Below are positions 28,001 to 36,280 of a stretch of DNA of 64,000 nucleotides, one piece after another (positions within the stretch are counted from its first letter, which is position 1; each line of letters opens with the position of its first letter). Location: NCBI RefSeq assembly GCF_009711165.2, contig NZ_WMID02000003.1, positions 248,001-312,000 on the forward strand. The letters run 5' to 3'. Position numbers and translations under genes: made by a program. The notes beneath the pieces are model-generated. The model had not been told where the DNA came from, made no database searches, and saw nothing but the letters and a program-made list of their open reading frames with translations. The stretch is from Flavobacterium sp. MC2016-06. GTDB taxonomy: Bacteria; Bacteroidota; Bacteroidia; Flavobacteriales; Flavobacteriaceae.

Positions 28001-28322
28001 CTCCTGAGTTTAGAGCCCAGCCAATACCAACCTGGGAAGCGATTTCGCTAACCTGAATTCCTCTTGCGTGATATGAAACCGATATTGGTAGTTTTATTTC
28101 TCCGGATTCAATGGTATAAAGTGGTACTGTAATATTAGGTAAACCTGTGTAAAGTGATACAGGAACTTCTACAAATTTACCCAATGAAGCTGCTTCTGGT
28201 GATGGAGGAACAATATTAGGAACTAAGCTATTTACCTGTGCTATAGCTTTTGTTGAAGCACTAAGCAACACCATTAATATCAGGATAATTTTAATAGATT
28301 TCTTTAAAGTAAGTTTGTACAT
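25011..28322 (-). CDS. large secreted SpvB/RHS-like protein, component A of module 2
   Basis: The 1103-residue protein begins with a signal peptide ending near STKAIAQ (about residue 29) and the pattern PSPEAASLGKFVEVPVSLYT, LPISVSYHARGIQVSE, VGIGWALNSGGLITRQ. The central 800 residues are beta-rich and unlike named domains. The C-terminus repeats the module 1 ending: SIIWGYEKTQPIAKIENA, TYTYIPSVGVSTITDPKGD, FVKDKDGNILSENQYHYKQ. The stop is 13 bases before the DUF6443 gene, the same spacing and nearly the same junction as in module 1, which shows that the modules arose by duplication. It probably works with component B as a shell. Confidence 0.78.
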   Translation of the reverse strand: MYKLTLKKSIKIILILMVLLSASTKAIAQVNSLVPNIVPPSPEAASLGKFVEVPVSLYTGLPNITVPLYTIESGEIKLPISVSYHARGIQVSEIASQVGIGWALNSGGLITRQIRGQADENNFGYLTGNFYNTFYTSPETRATVYAQSTSGIEADQLIDMEPDVYLFNFLNFSGKFIFDQKTKLPIIQKFSDFKIVPIYETANSYAIKGWIITDKDGIEYYFGTSKDGLRKAIDRPQSTSSFVYLSQGGLQTPTNSSPHNNAWQLMDIITPSNKYIKFEYVKDQPNYFTKNFDDGPSSALNSHFSRIVMDQYHIKTITFDKGKVVFTKLTTEREDLTSSYALQKVEVFGTDNLLKIQQLFNYNYTNSEDTNSILYLRTTEPQSKKRLFLESIVTKGSDSGVSGKKYSFVYNAIVLPNRFSTAQDSWGYYNAKNNGQFSSFFEGDNRQVDTIQSQAGMLSKIIYPTGGSASFEYEHNTVVPPFYYKDLLTNPTTPTVPKTFALLKDVSLYANNIYTKTFTIGPDASPSLSVSTNLMFSGNTSTCSSTTSVSTCPFEVLIYRTSPNPVLLGNLFIGTGTINLGPGEYKVEVKPKTPEGRDPDNFENGFSVRLNWTEPMPTQLLFAAGKRIKRIVWEDNFGNITSKTYKYLKPTGESSGKTFSLPNMYYIQKMVNNIPVVDQFGATAGSPLANFQGNSVGYSFVTEINGNNIEKTDITGTNNAIIRNTGKTEYTFTMPEDTGDFYRFPYHSPSDNEWLRGSPLNIKYYANNQNIYSLIKEVNNTYLYGDEANIFLNLIGVNPSETPVYLSTKRKFSFPIAIFIKNESLTGIAAYTDPNSYKFYYTMGGTVDLFSSEETEYLKNAGEYKKTTNYFYNYDLSNQLNSQTSISSKQEILKTRYFYPTDSEMANEPFRDDMLSKYMIGIPLDVVTSKNGIKLSEQKTVYDKSAATANFLLSRYIYSNKGIGDINTQKDKKITFDQYDTSGNITQYTPEGGMPVSIIWGYEKTQPIAKIENATNLQLAAILGVSDLSTVNETNLTAVDNLRNTLSSAMITTYTYIPSVGVSTITDPKGDKITYSYDSYGRLEFVKDKDGNILSENQYHYKQ

Positions 28323-28665
28323 TTTATAATTTATTTAGTGCATTTTTAGATTTTGTCTTATTTGTAAAGCTGAAAAATTTTCGAATTCGCTATGTTAATT
28401 CCATGAAATATCTTTTGTTTAATTTGATTTTTGTCTTTTTGATAGTTTCTAAAGTTTACATTTTGAAATTTATTGAGATGAAAACTAAAGTGTTTGCAAA
28501 AAATGATTTAAGAGATTATTCTCAGGATGAAATTTTGTAAACATATTAAATGGATTTCTTGTTAGAAAATGCAAGTTTAGTTAATATAGTTAGAATTGTA
28601 TTTCTTTTTCTTGAACAAATATTAGTAAAAATATTCTTAGTTGTTAACAATGTTTTTTAAAAATA
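28323..28665. other. AT-rich spacer between RHS module 2 and the secretion operon
   Basis: This 343-base interval is flanked by the start of the module 2 A gene and the end of gspF. It holds one 20-codon plus-strand frame (28478-28540, MKTKVFAKNDLRDYSQDEIL) without supporting context. No convincing terminator for gspF and no consensus promoter for the A gene was seen. Confidence 0.4.
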
Positions 28666-29802
28666 TTACCCAATCGCGCTACTAAGCTGAAACATTGGCA
28701 AATACATAGCAACCAATAAAACAGCAACCAAAACTCCAACAAAAAGGATGATAAAAGGTTCTAATACAGTAGTCATAATTTTAGATTGCTGCACCACTTC
28801 TTGATTGTATTGTTCGCTTAGTTGTTTAAATACATATTCGGTTTGGTTGGTTTCTTCGGCAACTTTTACAAGAGAAATGATTCGGTTGTCAAATAACGGA
28901 TTGTTTTTTAAACTAGAACTTAAACTATTCCCTTTTAAAATACTTTCTTCGACTCTTTCTAAAGCATCTTGTAAAGGCACAAAGCGAATCATTTTTTTAA
29001 CCATCTGAATACTATTCAATAACGGAACTTTAGCTGTTGTTAATAGCGTAACAGCTTGTGTAAATTGTGCGAGATAGACTTTAGTCATAAAAGGTCCTAT
29101 GATAGGAATTTTTATTAAAAAGTAATGCAGTGCTTTCTTGTATTTAGGATTGTCTTTAAAAAATTGTGTTGAAAAAATAAATGCAGCTATTGCTAGAAAA
29201 AAATACAGTCCGAATGTTTTAGTTAAGACGGATAATTTTACAATTACCTGTGTTAAAAAGGGCAATTCCATATTGTTTTGTTTGAAGATATCCTGAAACA
29301 TCGGAACAACATAACTCAACATAAAAACTACTACCAAAACGGCTGTGCTTAGTACAATAGAAGGGTAGGTTAGCGCCGCAATAATAATTCGTTTCTGTTC
29401 ATTTTTACGTTCAAAAAAATGTCCTAATTCAGAACAGACTTGAGCAGTAGTTCCTGTTTCTTCACCAATCTGAATCGAATAATATTCATATTCTGTAAAA
29501 GATTTTGATGATGACAAGGCATCAGAAAATGGTTTTCCGTTTACAACCTGATTCAGTATTGTTTGGATAAGTTCTTTATCTGCTTTTTTCTTTAAAGATT
29601 CTATTATTAATGACAATCCTTCTTTAAAAGTAATTCCAGCTTTTAGCAGAACGGCTAATTCTTGATAAAATGCCTGCTTTTTTTTGTTATTAAAAGAATC
29701 ACCAAAAAGCGTAATTTCTTTTTTAAGAAGATCTTCAATACTATTCGGTTTTTTGGTCTGAATCCCTTTTTTAACAGGGGTGTTTTCTATTTTAAAGGCC
29801 AT
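28666..29802 (-). CDS. gspF: GspF/PilC-like inner-membrane platform protein
   Basis: The 378-residue inner-membrane protein has two T2SSF domains. The first includes FYQELAVLLKAGITFKEGLSL and IQIGEETGTTAQVCSELGHF, followed by membrane segments near 145-170 and 198-215. The second includes FTQAVTLLTTAKVPLLNSIQM and LVKVAEETNQTEYVFKQLSEQ and a final membrane helix (about 345-370). GspF links the ATPase to pseudopilus assembly. The N-terminal 45 residues are polar and variable. Its start overlaps the GspJ-like gene by 11 bases, and it is the last gene of a long minus-strand operon. Its partner ATPase is the GspE gene at 57313-58716. Confidence 0.93.
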   Translation of the reverse strand: MAFKIENTPVKKGIQTKKPNSIEDLLKKEITLFGDSFNNKKKQAFYQELAVLLKAGITFKEGLSLIIESLKKKADKELIQTILNQVVNGKPFSDALSSSKSFTEYEYYSIQIGEETGTTAQVCSELGHFFERKNEQKRIIIAALTYPSIVLSTAVLVVVFMLSYVVPMFQDIFKQNNMELPFLTQVIVKLSVLTKTFGLYFFLAIAAFIFSTQFFKDNPKYKKALHYFLIKIPIIGPFMTKVYLAQFTQAVTLLTTAKVPLLNSIQMVKKMIRFVPLQDALERVEESILKGNSLSSSLKNNPLFDNRIISLVKVAEETNQTEYVFKQLSEQYNQEVVQQSKIMTTVLEPFIILFVGVLVAVLLVAMYLPMFQLSSAIG

Positions 29803-30268
29803 CTTCTTGGTTCATAAAAAAGGTTATATCATTTTGTTTAGAGACAAAAATCTCATAATCTGGGAGTGTTTTTACAGCAGAAATACTCAAAGCGTCTACA
29901 GTACCGTTTTTGATTTCTTTTCCATTAAAAAAAATCTTTTGAATACTTAGTTTTAAAGGAATTGTATCATTATTTCGCAATGTATAATTATCTTGAAAAG
30001 AATAGGTAACGGTATCTATTTCTGATAACATTAATAAAAGCTGTTTTTGATCATTGTATGTTATACTATGTGGTTCGTTAAAATCCTGCCAAAGTTTTTG
30101 CTCAAAAAGAGCCAATGTACTTGTTTTGTCAAAATTGCTTTGTATTGTATGAATTTGTTTTTGCACTAACCTTAAAACACTAAACGCCATACCAACAACA
30201 ATAGCAGTGATGATCATTACAATTAATAGCTCAGCGAGAGTAAAAGATTTTATTTTACGTGTTCCCAT
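29792..30268 (-). CDS. minor pseudopilin, GspJ-like
   Basis: The 158-residue protein has a type IV prepilin N-terminus: a short basic leader RKIKS, then FTLAELLIVMIITAIVVGMA with Glu at position +5 after the predicted cleavage. The residue before cleavage is Ser rather than the usual Gly. The globular domain (LFEQKLWQDF, TVTYSFQDNYTLRNND) resembles GspJ-type minor pseudopilins, which often contain a similar pattern of L-x-x-D-F and Y-x-F-x2-L. It overlaps gspF by 11 bases and the GspI-like gene by 19. It probably forms part of the pseudopilus tip. Confidence 0.75.
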   Translation of the reverse strand: MGTRKIKSFTLAELLIVMIITAIVVGMAFSVLRLVQKQIHTIQSNFDKTSTLALFEQKLWQDFNEPHSITYNDQKQLLLMLSEIDTVTYSFQDNYTLRNNDTIPLKLSIQKIFFNGKEIKNGTVDALSISAVKTLPDYEIFVSKQNDITFFMNQEDGL

Positions 30269-30594
30269 AGTACTATTTGTTTTGTTATTTCTTTTTTGCG
30301 ATCAATATTTTCAGCTTGGATATTTATTATTGATTTAGATTTGCTTTTTTCTTCTTGTATGGTAATCTCCCAGTTTTTATAACTTTCTTGATAAGGTAGT
30401 TTTATAATGTTGTTCTGAATTTGATATTCTAATTCATTCATTCGATTTTCAATAGCATGCGTGTTTTTTGAAAATGTATTTAATACTAGATTATTAAGTA
30501 TTAAACTCGCAATTACAAAGACAATTACAATTAAAACAGTAGCTACAATAGCTTCTATTAAAGTAGCCGATTTTATTTTTTTTAATACAACCAT
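30250..30594 (-). CDS. minor pseudopilin, GspI-like
   Basis: The 114-residue protein has the leader VVLKKIKS and then ATLIEAIVATVLIVIVFVIA, a prepilin helix with Glu at +5 and Ser at -1. TLIEAIVA is the usual start of GspI-type minor pseudopilins. The C-terminal domain is short, and WEITIQEEKSKS gives the strand pair expected of GspI. Overlaps with the genes on both sides (13 and 19 bases) show tight co-translation. It probably binds the GspJ- and GspK-like proteins in the tip complex. Confidence 0.72.
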   Translation of the reverse strand: MVVLKKIKSATLIEAIVATVLIVIVFVIASLILNNLVLNTFSKNTHAIENRMNELEYQIQNNIIKLPYQESYKNWEITIQEEKSKSKSIINIQAENIDRKKEITKQIVLWEHVK

Positions 30595-31859
30595 TTCAAT
30601 ATAGTTTTAGGCTGTTCTTCTTCTAACGGTATTCCTCCATAAATGCTTGGAATGTTCAGATTTTCTATTGTAGCATTATAGATGTGATTCATAAAAATTG
30701 ATCCCGCTTGATTGGCTAGAAATTGTTTTGTAATTACAGAACCAGAAACAGTTCCTTTAATTTCAAAATTACCATTGCAATATACTTGACCTTTTATTAC
30801 TGCTTCTTTTTCTAATACAATTTGAGTTTGAAAATCGGCAGTAGTTTTAGTTTGAAAATAGCAGATGCTTCCTTTTACAATTGATTTTGTATCAATAAAA
30901 ATTTTATTATCCATTGGATTTATTGAAACTTCGTCAGGATTGTTTTTATTATCTTGGTATAATATCAAAGCAGATGGATAACTTAATTGGCATGCTTTTC
31001 CGATCGTTATTTTTTTTGAAGCTATGGCTTGAAAAGTACCGCTGGTTTCATCTTCAATTTCAATAATGGGAGCAATTAGAATTACATCTTTTAATAGTGC
31101 TGACTTTTTAATTTTGATTGAAGTTTCAGACTTGATAATGATATTTCCAGTTATACTTTTATTCTCTAGTACAATTGGATTTTCGGAGTACACTGCTTTA
31201 GTTTTTGTTTGAAATGAATTGACTATTCTTTGTTTATCTAAAGAAATATAATCTTCTTTGGTTACAGGTTTAAAGCTTTTTAAATCATAATCTATAGCTT
31301 CTAAAACACTTTTTTTTACTTGTGGTAATTCTTTTGAACTTTTCTTTATTGTGCCATAGATTAGCTGAGATCCATAATAACTGTTTCCTGCTATATATCC
31401 TGAGTTTACACCTTGTTGTGGTAAATATGCAATACCGCGAATTGCAGTATTGCCTACAACAGTTAATGCATTATAGGTTTCTTGCAGGAATAAAGTAGGG
31501 GATTCTTCGGTATTTATAAGAGACCCAATAATAGCCGATTTTACAAATTTCTTTTTTCGAAATTGAGCTATGGAAATTCCTTTTTCAAAAATTCCCCATT
31601 GCGATAAATTGGTCTTAATGGTTTGATTTTCTTTTTTAATAAAATCCAGTTGAATTGTATCGGTATTAAGTACTTTTTGTTCTAATAAAGAATGCATTCC
31701 TATATCTGCAAATTGAATGTTTTCAATCGCACCTTTTGACTGTTCTTTCATATAAATAAAAGTATAGGCATACAGAATTAATCCTGCTAAAAGCAAAGCT
31801 ATTAATACAGCTACAAAGACAGTAAACTGTAACGCTCCAGATTTTATTTTAAATTTCAA
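30582..31859 (-). CDS. GspK-like pseudopilin with a bactofilin-like beta-helix domain
   Basis: The 425-residue protein has the same leader type (KFKIKS) and a pilin-like helix, GALQFTVFVAVLIALLLAGL, but with Phe instead of Glu at +5, as expected for the GspK tip subunit. Residues 1-150 are otherwise like GspK in position only. From about residue 210 the sequence consists of short beta turns (ENKSITGNIIIKSETSIKIK, IVKGSICYFQTK, AVIKGQVYCNGNFEIKGTV, VSGSVI) typical of polymer-forming bactofilin or right-handed beta-helix proteins. That fusion is not part of classical GspK. It overlaps the PilP-like gene by four bases. The tip role is inferred. Confidence 0.7.
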   Translation of the reverse strand: MKFKIKSGALQFTVFVAVLIALLLAGLILYAYTFIYMKEQSKGAIENIQFADIGMHSLLEQKVLNTDTIQLDFIKKENQTIKTNLSQWGIFEKGISIAQFRKKKFVKSAIIGSLINTEESPTLFLQETYNALTVVGNTAIRGIAYLPQQGVNSGYIAGNSYYGSQLIYGTIKKSSKELPQVKKSVLEAIDYDLKSFKPVTKEDYISLDKQRIVNSFQTKTKAVYSENPIVLENKSITGNIIIKSETSIKIKKSALLKDVILIAPIIEIEDETSGTFQAIASKKITIGKACQLSYPSALILYQDNKNNPDEVSINPMDNKIFIDTKSIVKGSICYFQTKTTADFQTQIVLEKEAVIKGQVYCNGNFEIKGTVSGSVITKQFLANQAGSIFMNHIYNATIENLNIPSIYGGIPLEEEQPKTILKWLY

Positions 31860-32341
31860 TCTTGAAGCATTATAATGTTTAGATTCCCCTTGTATTTTAC
31901 ATATACAGATTCCTTATCTCCACTTTTTAAATAAATTTCATTATCGGTATCTCCAATTTTCATGTAATGATTGTGACCATCTATAATAAGCATGAATATT
32001 TTATTTTTATCTTTTGTATCAGAAATCATTCCTTTATATAAAATCACTGGCCAGACTAAAGGTTCCTTAACAGCTGGCGCTTTTTTTGTTTTTGAAGCTG
32101 TTGCTTTTAATTTTGAATCGGTTTCGGGAGCATACATTTTCCCTAAAAAGGGATCTCTGTAATTAATATTAATGACAAAAGTTTCTCTTTCTTTTATTTT
32201 AAGAGGTTTTATAATAAACTCAGGATTGTTTGATGAAATAATTTCATCATGATTTGTAAAAGAAAAAACCTGATACAAAACAGCTCCCCATACAAATAAT
32301 ACGAGAGGTAAAAGGATGTAAATATTTTTTTTATTCTTCAT
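31856..32341 (-). CDS. PilP/GspC-like inner-membrane coupling protein
   Basis: The 161-residue protein has one N-terminal membrane helix (IYILLPLVLFVWGAVLYQVF). After it comes INYRDPFLGKMY, the YRDPF motif of PilP/GspC homology regions, a Lys/Ala linker, and a small beta domain (VILYKGMISDTKDKNKIFML, HYMKIGDTDNEIYLKSGDK). Such proteins connect the inner-membrane platform to the secretin. Eight bases separate it from the fibre gene upstream and it overlaps the GspK-like gene by four. The right-hand gene set lacks this component, so it would complete that machine. Confidence 0.8.
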   Translation of the reverse strand: MKNKKNIYILLPLVLFVWGAVLYQVFSFTNHDEIISSNNPEFIIKPLKIKERETFVININYRDPFLGKMYAPETDSKLKATASKTKKAPAVKEPLVWPVILYKGMISDTKDKNKIFMLIIDGHNHYMKIGDTDNEIYLKSGDKESVYVKYKGNLNIIMLQD

Positions 32342-32349
32342 TAATAAAT

Positions 32350-33246
32350 TTATTTTCGAGCTAATTTATCTTCGATTTTAGAAACCCTCAAAACTAAGCT
32401 TTTTAATGTTTCAATTTCTTTTGATTGTTCTTCAATTTTTTTATTTTGCTCAATGCTGTAAAGTGTTAATTCTTCAATTTTTTGAAGTAACTGATTGTTT
32501 AGCTTTCCCAATTCTACTCCATTTTTTTGCATTTCTTCTGCACTAGCTATTTCAGGAAGGTGTTTATTTATTATTAAATAATTTTCCAATTCATTTAGAG
32601 GCATTAATTTGTAATCATCACCAAAAACAAAATCTGCTCCTGCTAAATCGACTTTAATTTCTCTAGATCTAATTGTTCCAATAACATCCAATCTATATAA
32701 AGGATTTATTGTACCAATTCCGATGTTTCCATTTCCTTTTATTATAAAGGGAATCCAATTACCGCCACCGATATCTCGTACTCTAAAGAAACTACTTCTT
32801 GCTGCGTTTTCTGCTGTTCCAAATGAACTTACATCAATGGTGAAGGCATCTATTTGGTCTCCACTGCCTGGAACACTTAAATTAATTTTAGAAGAACTAA
32901 TAGTTTTAGCTGTAAAATCAGAGGTTGAATTATTTAGATTACCAGAATGCCAGATTTTATTCCAGCCTTTCCAAGCATAATCCCATCTGCCAAAATAAAA
33001 ATCATTGGTTCCTACACCATTTACGATACTAGCATAATTATTTGTGTCAAAACCAAAACTTAAGCCCTGATAATAGTTAGAGCCTAATGTGTTATTTAAA
33101 GGAGTAACTGCAATCCATTGTCCATTAACATTAGAAACAGGGGCAATATTTGTTTCTACGTTATGTAAGGGAAAATAGGATTGGGCTTTTGCTTTTGTAA
33201 AAAATAAAGAAAAAGAGGTAATGATAATTAGAGCAAAATTTTTCAT
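32350..33246 (-). CDS. secreted GNVGIGT fibre-like protein with C-terminal coiled coil
   Basis: The 298-residue exported protein (signal MKNFALIIITSFSLFFTKAKAQ) has a unique head (about 25-165). The shared stalk and end domain follow: GNIGIGTINPLYRLDVIGTI, SREIKVDLAGADFVFGDDYK, HLPEIASAEEMQKNGVELGK, LLQKIEELTLYSIEQ and a terminal coiled coil. The pattern resembles phage-tail-fibre and intramolecular-chaperone ends, and the family is frequent in Bacteroidota. It lies eight bases before the PilP-like gene, so it is co-expressed with the secretion machine and is a likely substrate of it. Confidence 0.78.
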   Translation of the reverse strand: MKNFALIIITSFSLFFTKAKAQSYFPLHNVETNIAPVSNVNGQWIAVTPLNNTLGSNYYQGLSFGFDTNNYASIVNGVGTNDFYFGRWDYAWKGWNKIWHSGNLNNSTSDFTAKTISSSKINLSVPGSGDQIDAFTIDVSSFGTAENAARSSFFRVRDIGGGNWIPFIIKGNGNIGIGTINPLYRLDVIGTIRSREIKVDLAGADFVFGDDYKLMPLNELENYLIINKHLPEIASAEEMQKNGVELGKLNNQLLQKIEELTLYSIEQNKKIEEQSKEIETLKSLVLRVSKIEDKLARK

Positions 33247-33253
33247 TTAGAAA

Positions 33254-34342
33254 TTATTTGTTTTTTTGATTTTTTTCTATTTTATTTAATCTTTTTTCTA
33301 TTTCTAATAAGAATTCGTTTTGTTTTTCTAGAACATTAATTTTTTCTTGTAATTGTTTGATATCATCTGATTGAGTTTCGCTTTCCTTTTTTTGAATCGA
33401 TATTTTCTTGTTTTGCTCAATAGAGTAGAGAGTGAGTTCTTCAATTTTCTGCAAAAGCTTTATATTCATTTCGCCCAAATTAATTCCGTTTTTCAAAACT
33501 TCTTCTTCACTTGGAATGTTTTCTAAATGTCCTTTTTCGCTAATGTGTTTTTCTACTTCTTCTAGCGTTGGTAAAGGATAATTTTTTTTGAAGACAAAGT
33601 CAGACCAGCCATTCATATCGACTTTTACTTCTTTTGTATGTATAGTACCATTTACTGCCAATTTTGTATCAGGAGCGAAAGTGCCAATTCCTATGTTTCC
33701 ATTAACATCAATATGAAAATAAGGTGAATTTTGATTATCAGTCCAATTATAAATGGAGAAGCTAGACTCTGTTACCATGTTTGCGCCAGAACTTATTGCC
33801 CATGTTTTTCCTACTGGATTTCGAAGAAATATTTTTGTCGTATTTGCATTTACACTTTCGCTGCCTAAACCCGTGCTGCCCAGTACATCTAATTTATATG
33901 CAGGTGCAGGGATGCCAATTCCTAGATTTCCATTATCTGAAAGCGATATACTAGAATTATTGAATGAAGGTAAATTTGAGCATACAATCCACCAGTCAGA
34001 TCCAGTATTTTTGTAAATATCAAATTCTGTTTGGCTTACTATTACCGAACTATACATAGAAAAATCGTTTCCACTAAAAGCTTGATCAAAATAGTTCCCT
34101 TTAATAACTGCCTGAGGATGCCACATATAATTAATTTGATTGTTGGCATTATATTCTAGATCGTGAATACCATCCCATTTTATCATGTAGACAGCAAAAC
34201 TCTTTCCAGGATTTTTTGCTGCAACTATAGCATAGCCAGTTGCCCTGGCATTTTGTTGTTGGGTTGCCGTTAATGTTTGTGCATTCGTTACTATAGAGAA
34301 AAGAAATAAACTAGAACAAATGGTTTTAATAATTTTTTGCAT
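33254..34342 (-). CDS. secreted GNVGIGT fibre-like protein, C-terminal type HLENIPSEEEV
   Basis: The 362-residue protein has a Sec signal ending near FSIVTNAQ and a unique head that reads LTATQQQNARATGYAIVAAK. Two copies of the stalk motif follow (GNLGIGIPAPAYKLDV and GNIGIGTFAPDTKLAVNGTI). The end domain is of the second type: DFVFKKNYPLPTLEEVEKHI, GHLENIPSEEEVLKNGINLG, LLQKIEELTLYSIEQ, then a coiled coil of about 50 residues. The same end type occurs at 42624-43553 and 43560-44507. It is seven bases before the next gene in the operon. Probable substrate of the T2SS-like machine; ligand unknown. Confidence 0.77.
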   Translation of the reverse strand: MQKIIKTICSSLFLFSIVTNAQTLTATQQQNARATGYAIVAAKNPGKSFAVYMIKWDGIHDLEYNANNQINYMWHPQAVIKGNYFDQAFSGNDFSMYSSVIVSQTEFDIYKNTGSDWWIVCSNLPSFNNSSISLSDNGNLGIGIPAPAYKLDVLGSTGLGSESVNANTTKIFLRNPVGKTWAISSGANMVTESSFSIYNWTDNQNSPYFHIDVNGNIGIGTFAPDTKLAVNGTIHTKEVKVDMNGWSDFVFKKNYPLPTLEEVEKHISEKGHLENIPSEEEVLKNGINLGEMNIKLLQKIEELTLYSIEQNKKISIQKKESETQSDDIKQLQEKINVLEKQNEFLLEIEKRLNKIEKNQKNK

Positions 34343-34394
34343 TGTTTAAAATTATGGATGAAGGTTTAATTGAATTTTTAGTAGGATTAAAAAA

Positions 34395-35309
34395 TCAAAT
34401 TTTATTTTGTTTTTTTAATTTTTGGATTTCTTCTTCCTGAATTTTGTTTTCTTGTTTCAATGCATCCATTTCTTTTTTGAAATCAATTATATAAAGTGTT
34501 ATTTCTTCCATTTTTTTTAATAAGTTCATATTCATTTCGGCAAGCATAAGTCCATTTTTCTCAATTTCTTGTGCAGAAGGTATTTCGGGTAAATGATTAT
34601 TCTGTTTAATATAATTTTCAACTTCTTCTAGAGATTTTAGTTTATAATCTGTAGCAAAAACATAATCAGGTACTAAAGGACCTTTCATATCTACACGTAT
34701 TTCTTGTGTGTGAATTTTTCCTTTTACAGTTAACATTTCATCTGGTGCAGTGGTTCCAATGCCTATATATCCATTAATATCGATTCTCATTTTTTCAGTA
34801 TTATCATAAGTGCAAAAGGTCATGAAACCGCCAGTCATTCCAGAACCTCTGTAGAAATTAATAGAATTATTAGTTTGACCATAAAAATTATGAACCAACG
34901 AGAAACTTTTAACATTTCTAAAATCATCTCCTTGAGTAGCATATCCCTGAACTCCTAAAAAAGTACCTGATCCAACACCATCTCCTTCACCTAATCTTCC
35001 CAAAACTGTTCCGATTTGCCCATTAGAAATATATTGGCCCATATCAAAATATGCTCTTGGATTTGTTGTGCCAATACCGACATTTCCATTTGTTATTTGC
35101 ATAACATTGTTTCCTGATTTATCACCAAAGCGAATACCTCCATACCAATGTAAATCTAAACCAGACGAACCTGGAACATCATATGTATTAACCCTATAAT
35201 TGGAAATATCGCCAAATCCAACTATTGGTAAGTTTTGGCTGTAAAATATTGATGATTTGATGAAGATTAAAAATAATATATAATTTCGACGTAAATTAAA
35301 TAATTTCAT
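34395..35309 (-). CDS. secreted GNVGIGT fibre-like protein, head shared with a plus-strand gene
   Basis: The 304-residue protein has a signal peptide ending at SSIFYSQ and the head LPIVGFGDISNYRVNTYDVP, GSSGLDLHWYGG, which is almost the same as in the gene at 43560-44507. The middle section (AYFDMGQYISNGQIGTVLGR) differs completely from that gene. The end is of the third type: TVKGKIHTQEIRVDMKGPLV, PDYVFATDYKL, HLPEIPSAQEIEKNGLMLAE, LLKKMEEITLYII and a coiled coil. The combination of one head and another tail marks recombination within the family. Five bases separate it from the gene upstream. Confidence 0.77.
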   Translation of the reverse strand: MKLFNLRRNYILFLIFIKSSIFYSQNLPIVGFGDISNYRVNTYDVPGSSGLDLHWYGGIRFGDKSGNNVMQITNGNVGIGTTNPRAYFDMGQYISNGQIGTVLGRLGEGDGVGSGTFLGVQGYATQGDDFRNVKSFSLVHNFYGQTNNSINFYRGSGMTGGFMTFCTYDNTEKMRIDINGYIGIGTTAPDEMLTVKGKIHTQEIRVDMKGPLVPDYVFATDYKLKSLEEVENYIKQNNHLPEIPSAQEIEKNGLMLAEMNMNLLKKMEEITLYIIDFKKEMDALKQENKIQEEEIQKLKKQNKI

Positions 35310-35314
35310 AGATC

Positions 35315-36259
35315 TTATTTAGATTGTTTTTTTTCAAGTTTTTCAATTCGTTTATTTTGCTCAATCATATAAAGCGTCATTTCTTCAATCTTCTTTAACA
35401 AAGTCATATTCATTTCAGCAAGCATAAGTCCATTTTTTTCGATTTCTTTTGCTGATGGAATTTCGGGTAAATGGTTGTTTTGTTTAATATACTCTTCAAC
35501 TTCTTGCAACGATTTCAGCTTGTAATCATTAGAAAAAACGTAATCAGGTACAAGAGATCCTAATAAATCAACTTTTACTTCCTGTGTATGAATTTTTCCT
35601 TTTACCGTAAGTTTTTCGTCTGGAATTGCAGTTCCTATACCAACATTTCCGTTTTGAATTGCTTTAATAGCAAGCTGTGCTCCATTGCTAGTGAATACAT
35701 CTCCAACATATAGATTCCAATCACTAGTCATAGGTAAAAATTTAGAAACGCTTAAATCATTTCCAGTAGTGTTTAATGCTGTAAATGTTCCATTGACATT
35801 AATAGAAGTAACTTTTATATCTATACCTATTGCTTGATCAATTGATCCAAAGGTACCTACTGCTCTAATTCGGAAACGAGGATTAGCATATTCGGTGTTA
35901 CAATCAACAGTAAAATTAGTCATAGACCCAACATACGGATTATTATTTAGACGTCCAGTTTCTCTCCAAACAGCAGGATTAGCATGGGATATTGAAGCGA
36001 TATGCGTTGCGCCTGCAGCAACACTATTTCTTGTATAACTAATTGAAATTTGGTAATAACCTGATGCTCCAGCATTAATGGGGGCAACTTTTAAGAATTC
36101 AATATAATCTCCTATTACATAACCAGCAGGAAAGACAACTCTAGCTTCATATTCAGTTACAGAAATAAAATTATTAGAACCTGAACTTGTATTTGATTTT
36201 GCAAAAAGATTTGTAAAAGTTATTAATGATATGATTAAAAAAAGTATGTTTTTGTTCAT
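35315..36259 (-). CDS. secreted GNVGIGT fibre-like protein, C-terminal type HLPEIPSAKEI
   Basis: The 314-residue protein has a signal peptide ending near TNLFAKS. The head (about 25-210) is beta-rich and Ser/Thr/Asn-rich, with FVSVTEYEARV-like strands (here ISVTEYEARVVFPAGYVIGD). The stalk is GNVGIGTAIPDEKLTVKGKI. The end domain, VPDYVFSNDYKLKSLQEVEE, NNHLPEIPSAKEIEKNGLML, LLKKIEEMTLYMIEQ, is nearly identical to that of 34395-35309 and of 62652-63815, although the heads differ. It is part of the seven-gene cargo series and is separated from its neighbours by 21 and 5 bases. Confidence 0.77.
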   Translation of the reverse strand: MNKNILFLIISLITFTNLFAKSNTSSGSNNFISVTEYEARVVFPAGYVIGDYIEFLKVAPINAGASGYYQISISYTRNSVAAGATHIASISHANPAVWRETGRLNNNPYVGSMTNFTVDCNTEYANPRFRIRAVGTFGSIDQAIGIDIKVTSINVNGTFTALNTTGNDLSVSKFLPMTSDWNLYVGDVFTSNGAQLAIKAIQNGNVGIGTAIPDEKLTVKGKIHTQEVKVDLLGSLVPDYVFSNDYKLKSLQEVEEYIKQNNHLPEIPSAKEIEKNGLMLAEMNMTLLKKIEEMTLYMIEQNKRIEKLEKKQSK

Positions 36260-36280
36260 TTTAAATTAAGCTTAATGTTT

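Noticed and set aside
12333..28322. Type VI secretion effectors, suggested by RHS proteins with amidase or variable ends
   Set aside because: No VgrG, PAAR, Hcp or other type VI genes are present, and the RHS proteins have N-terminal Sec signals instead of PAAR domains.
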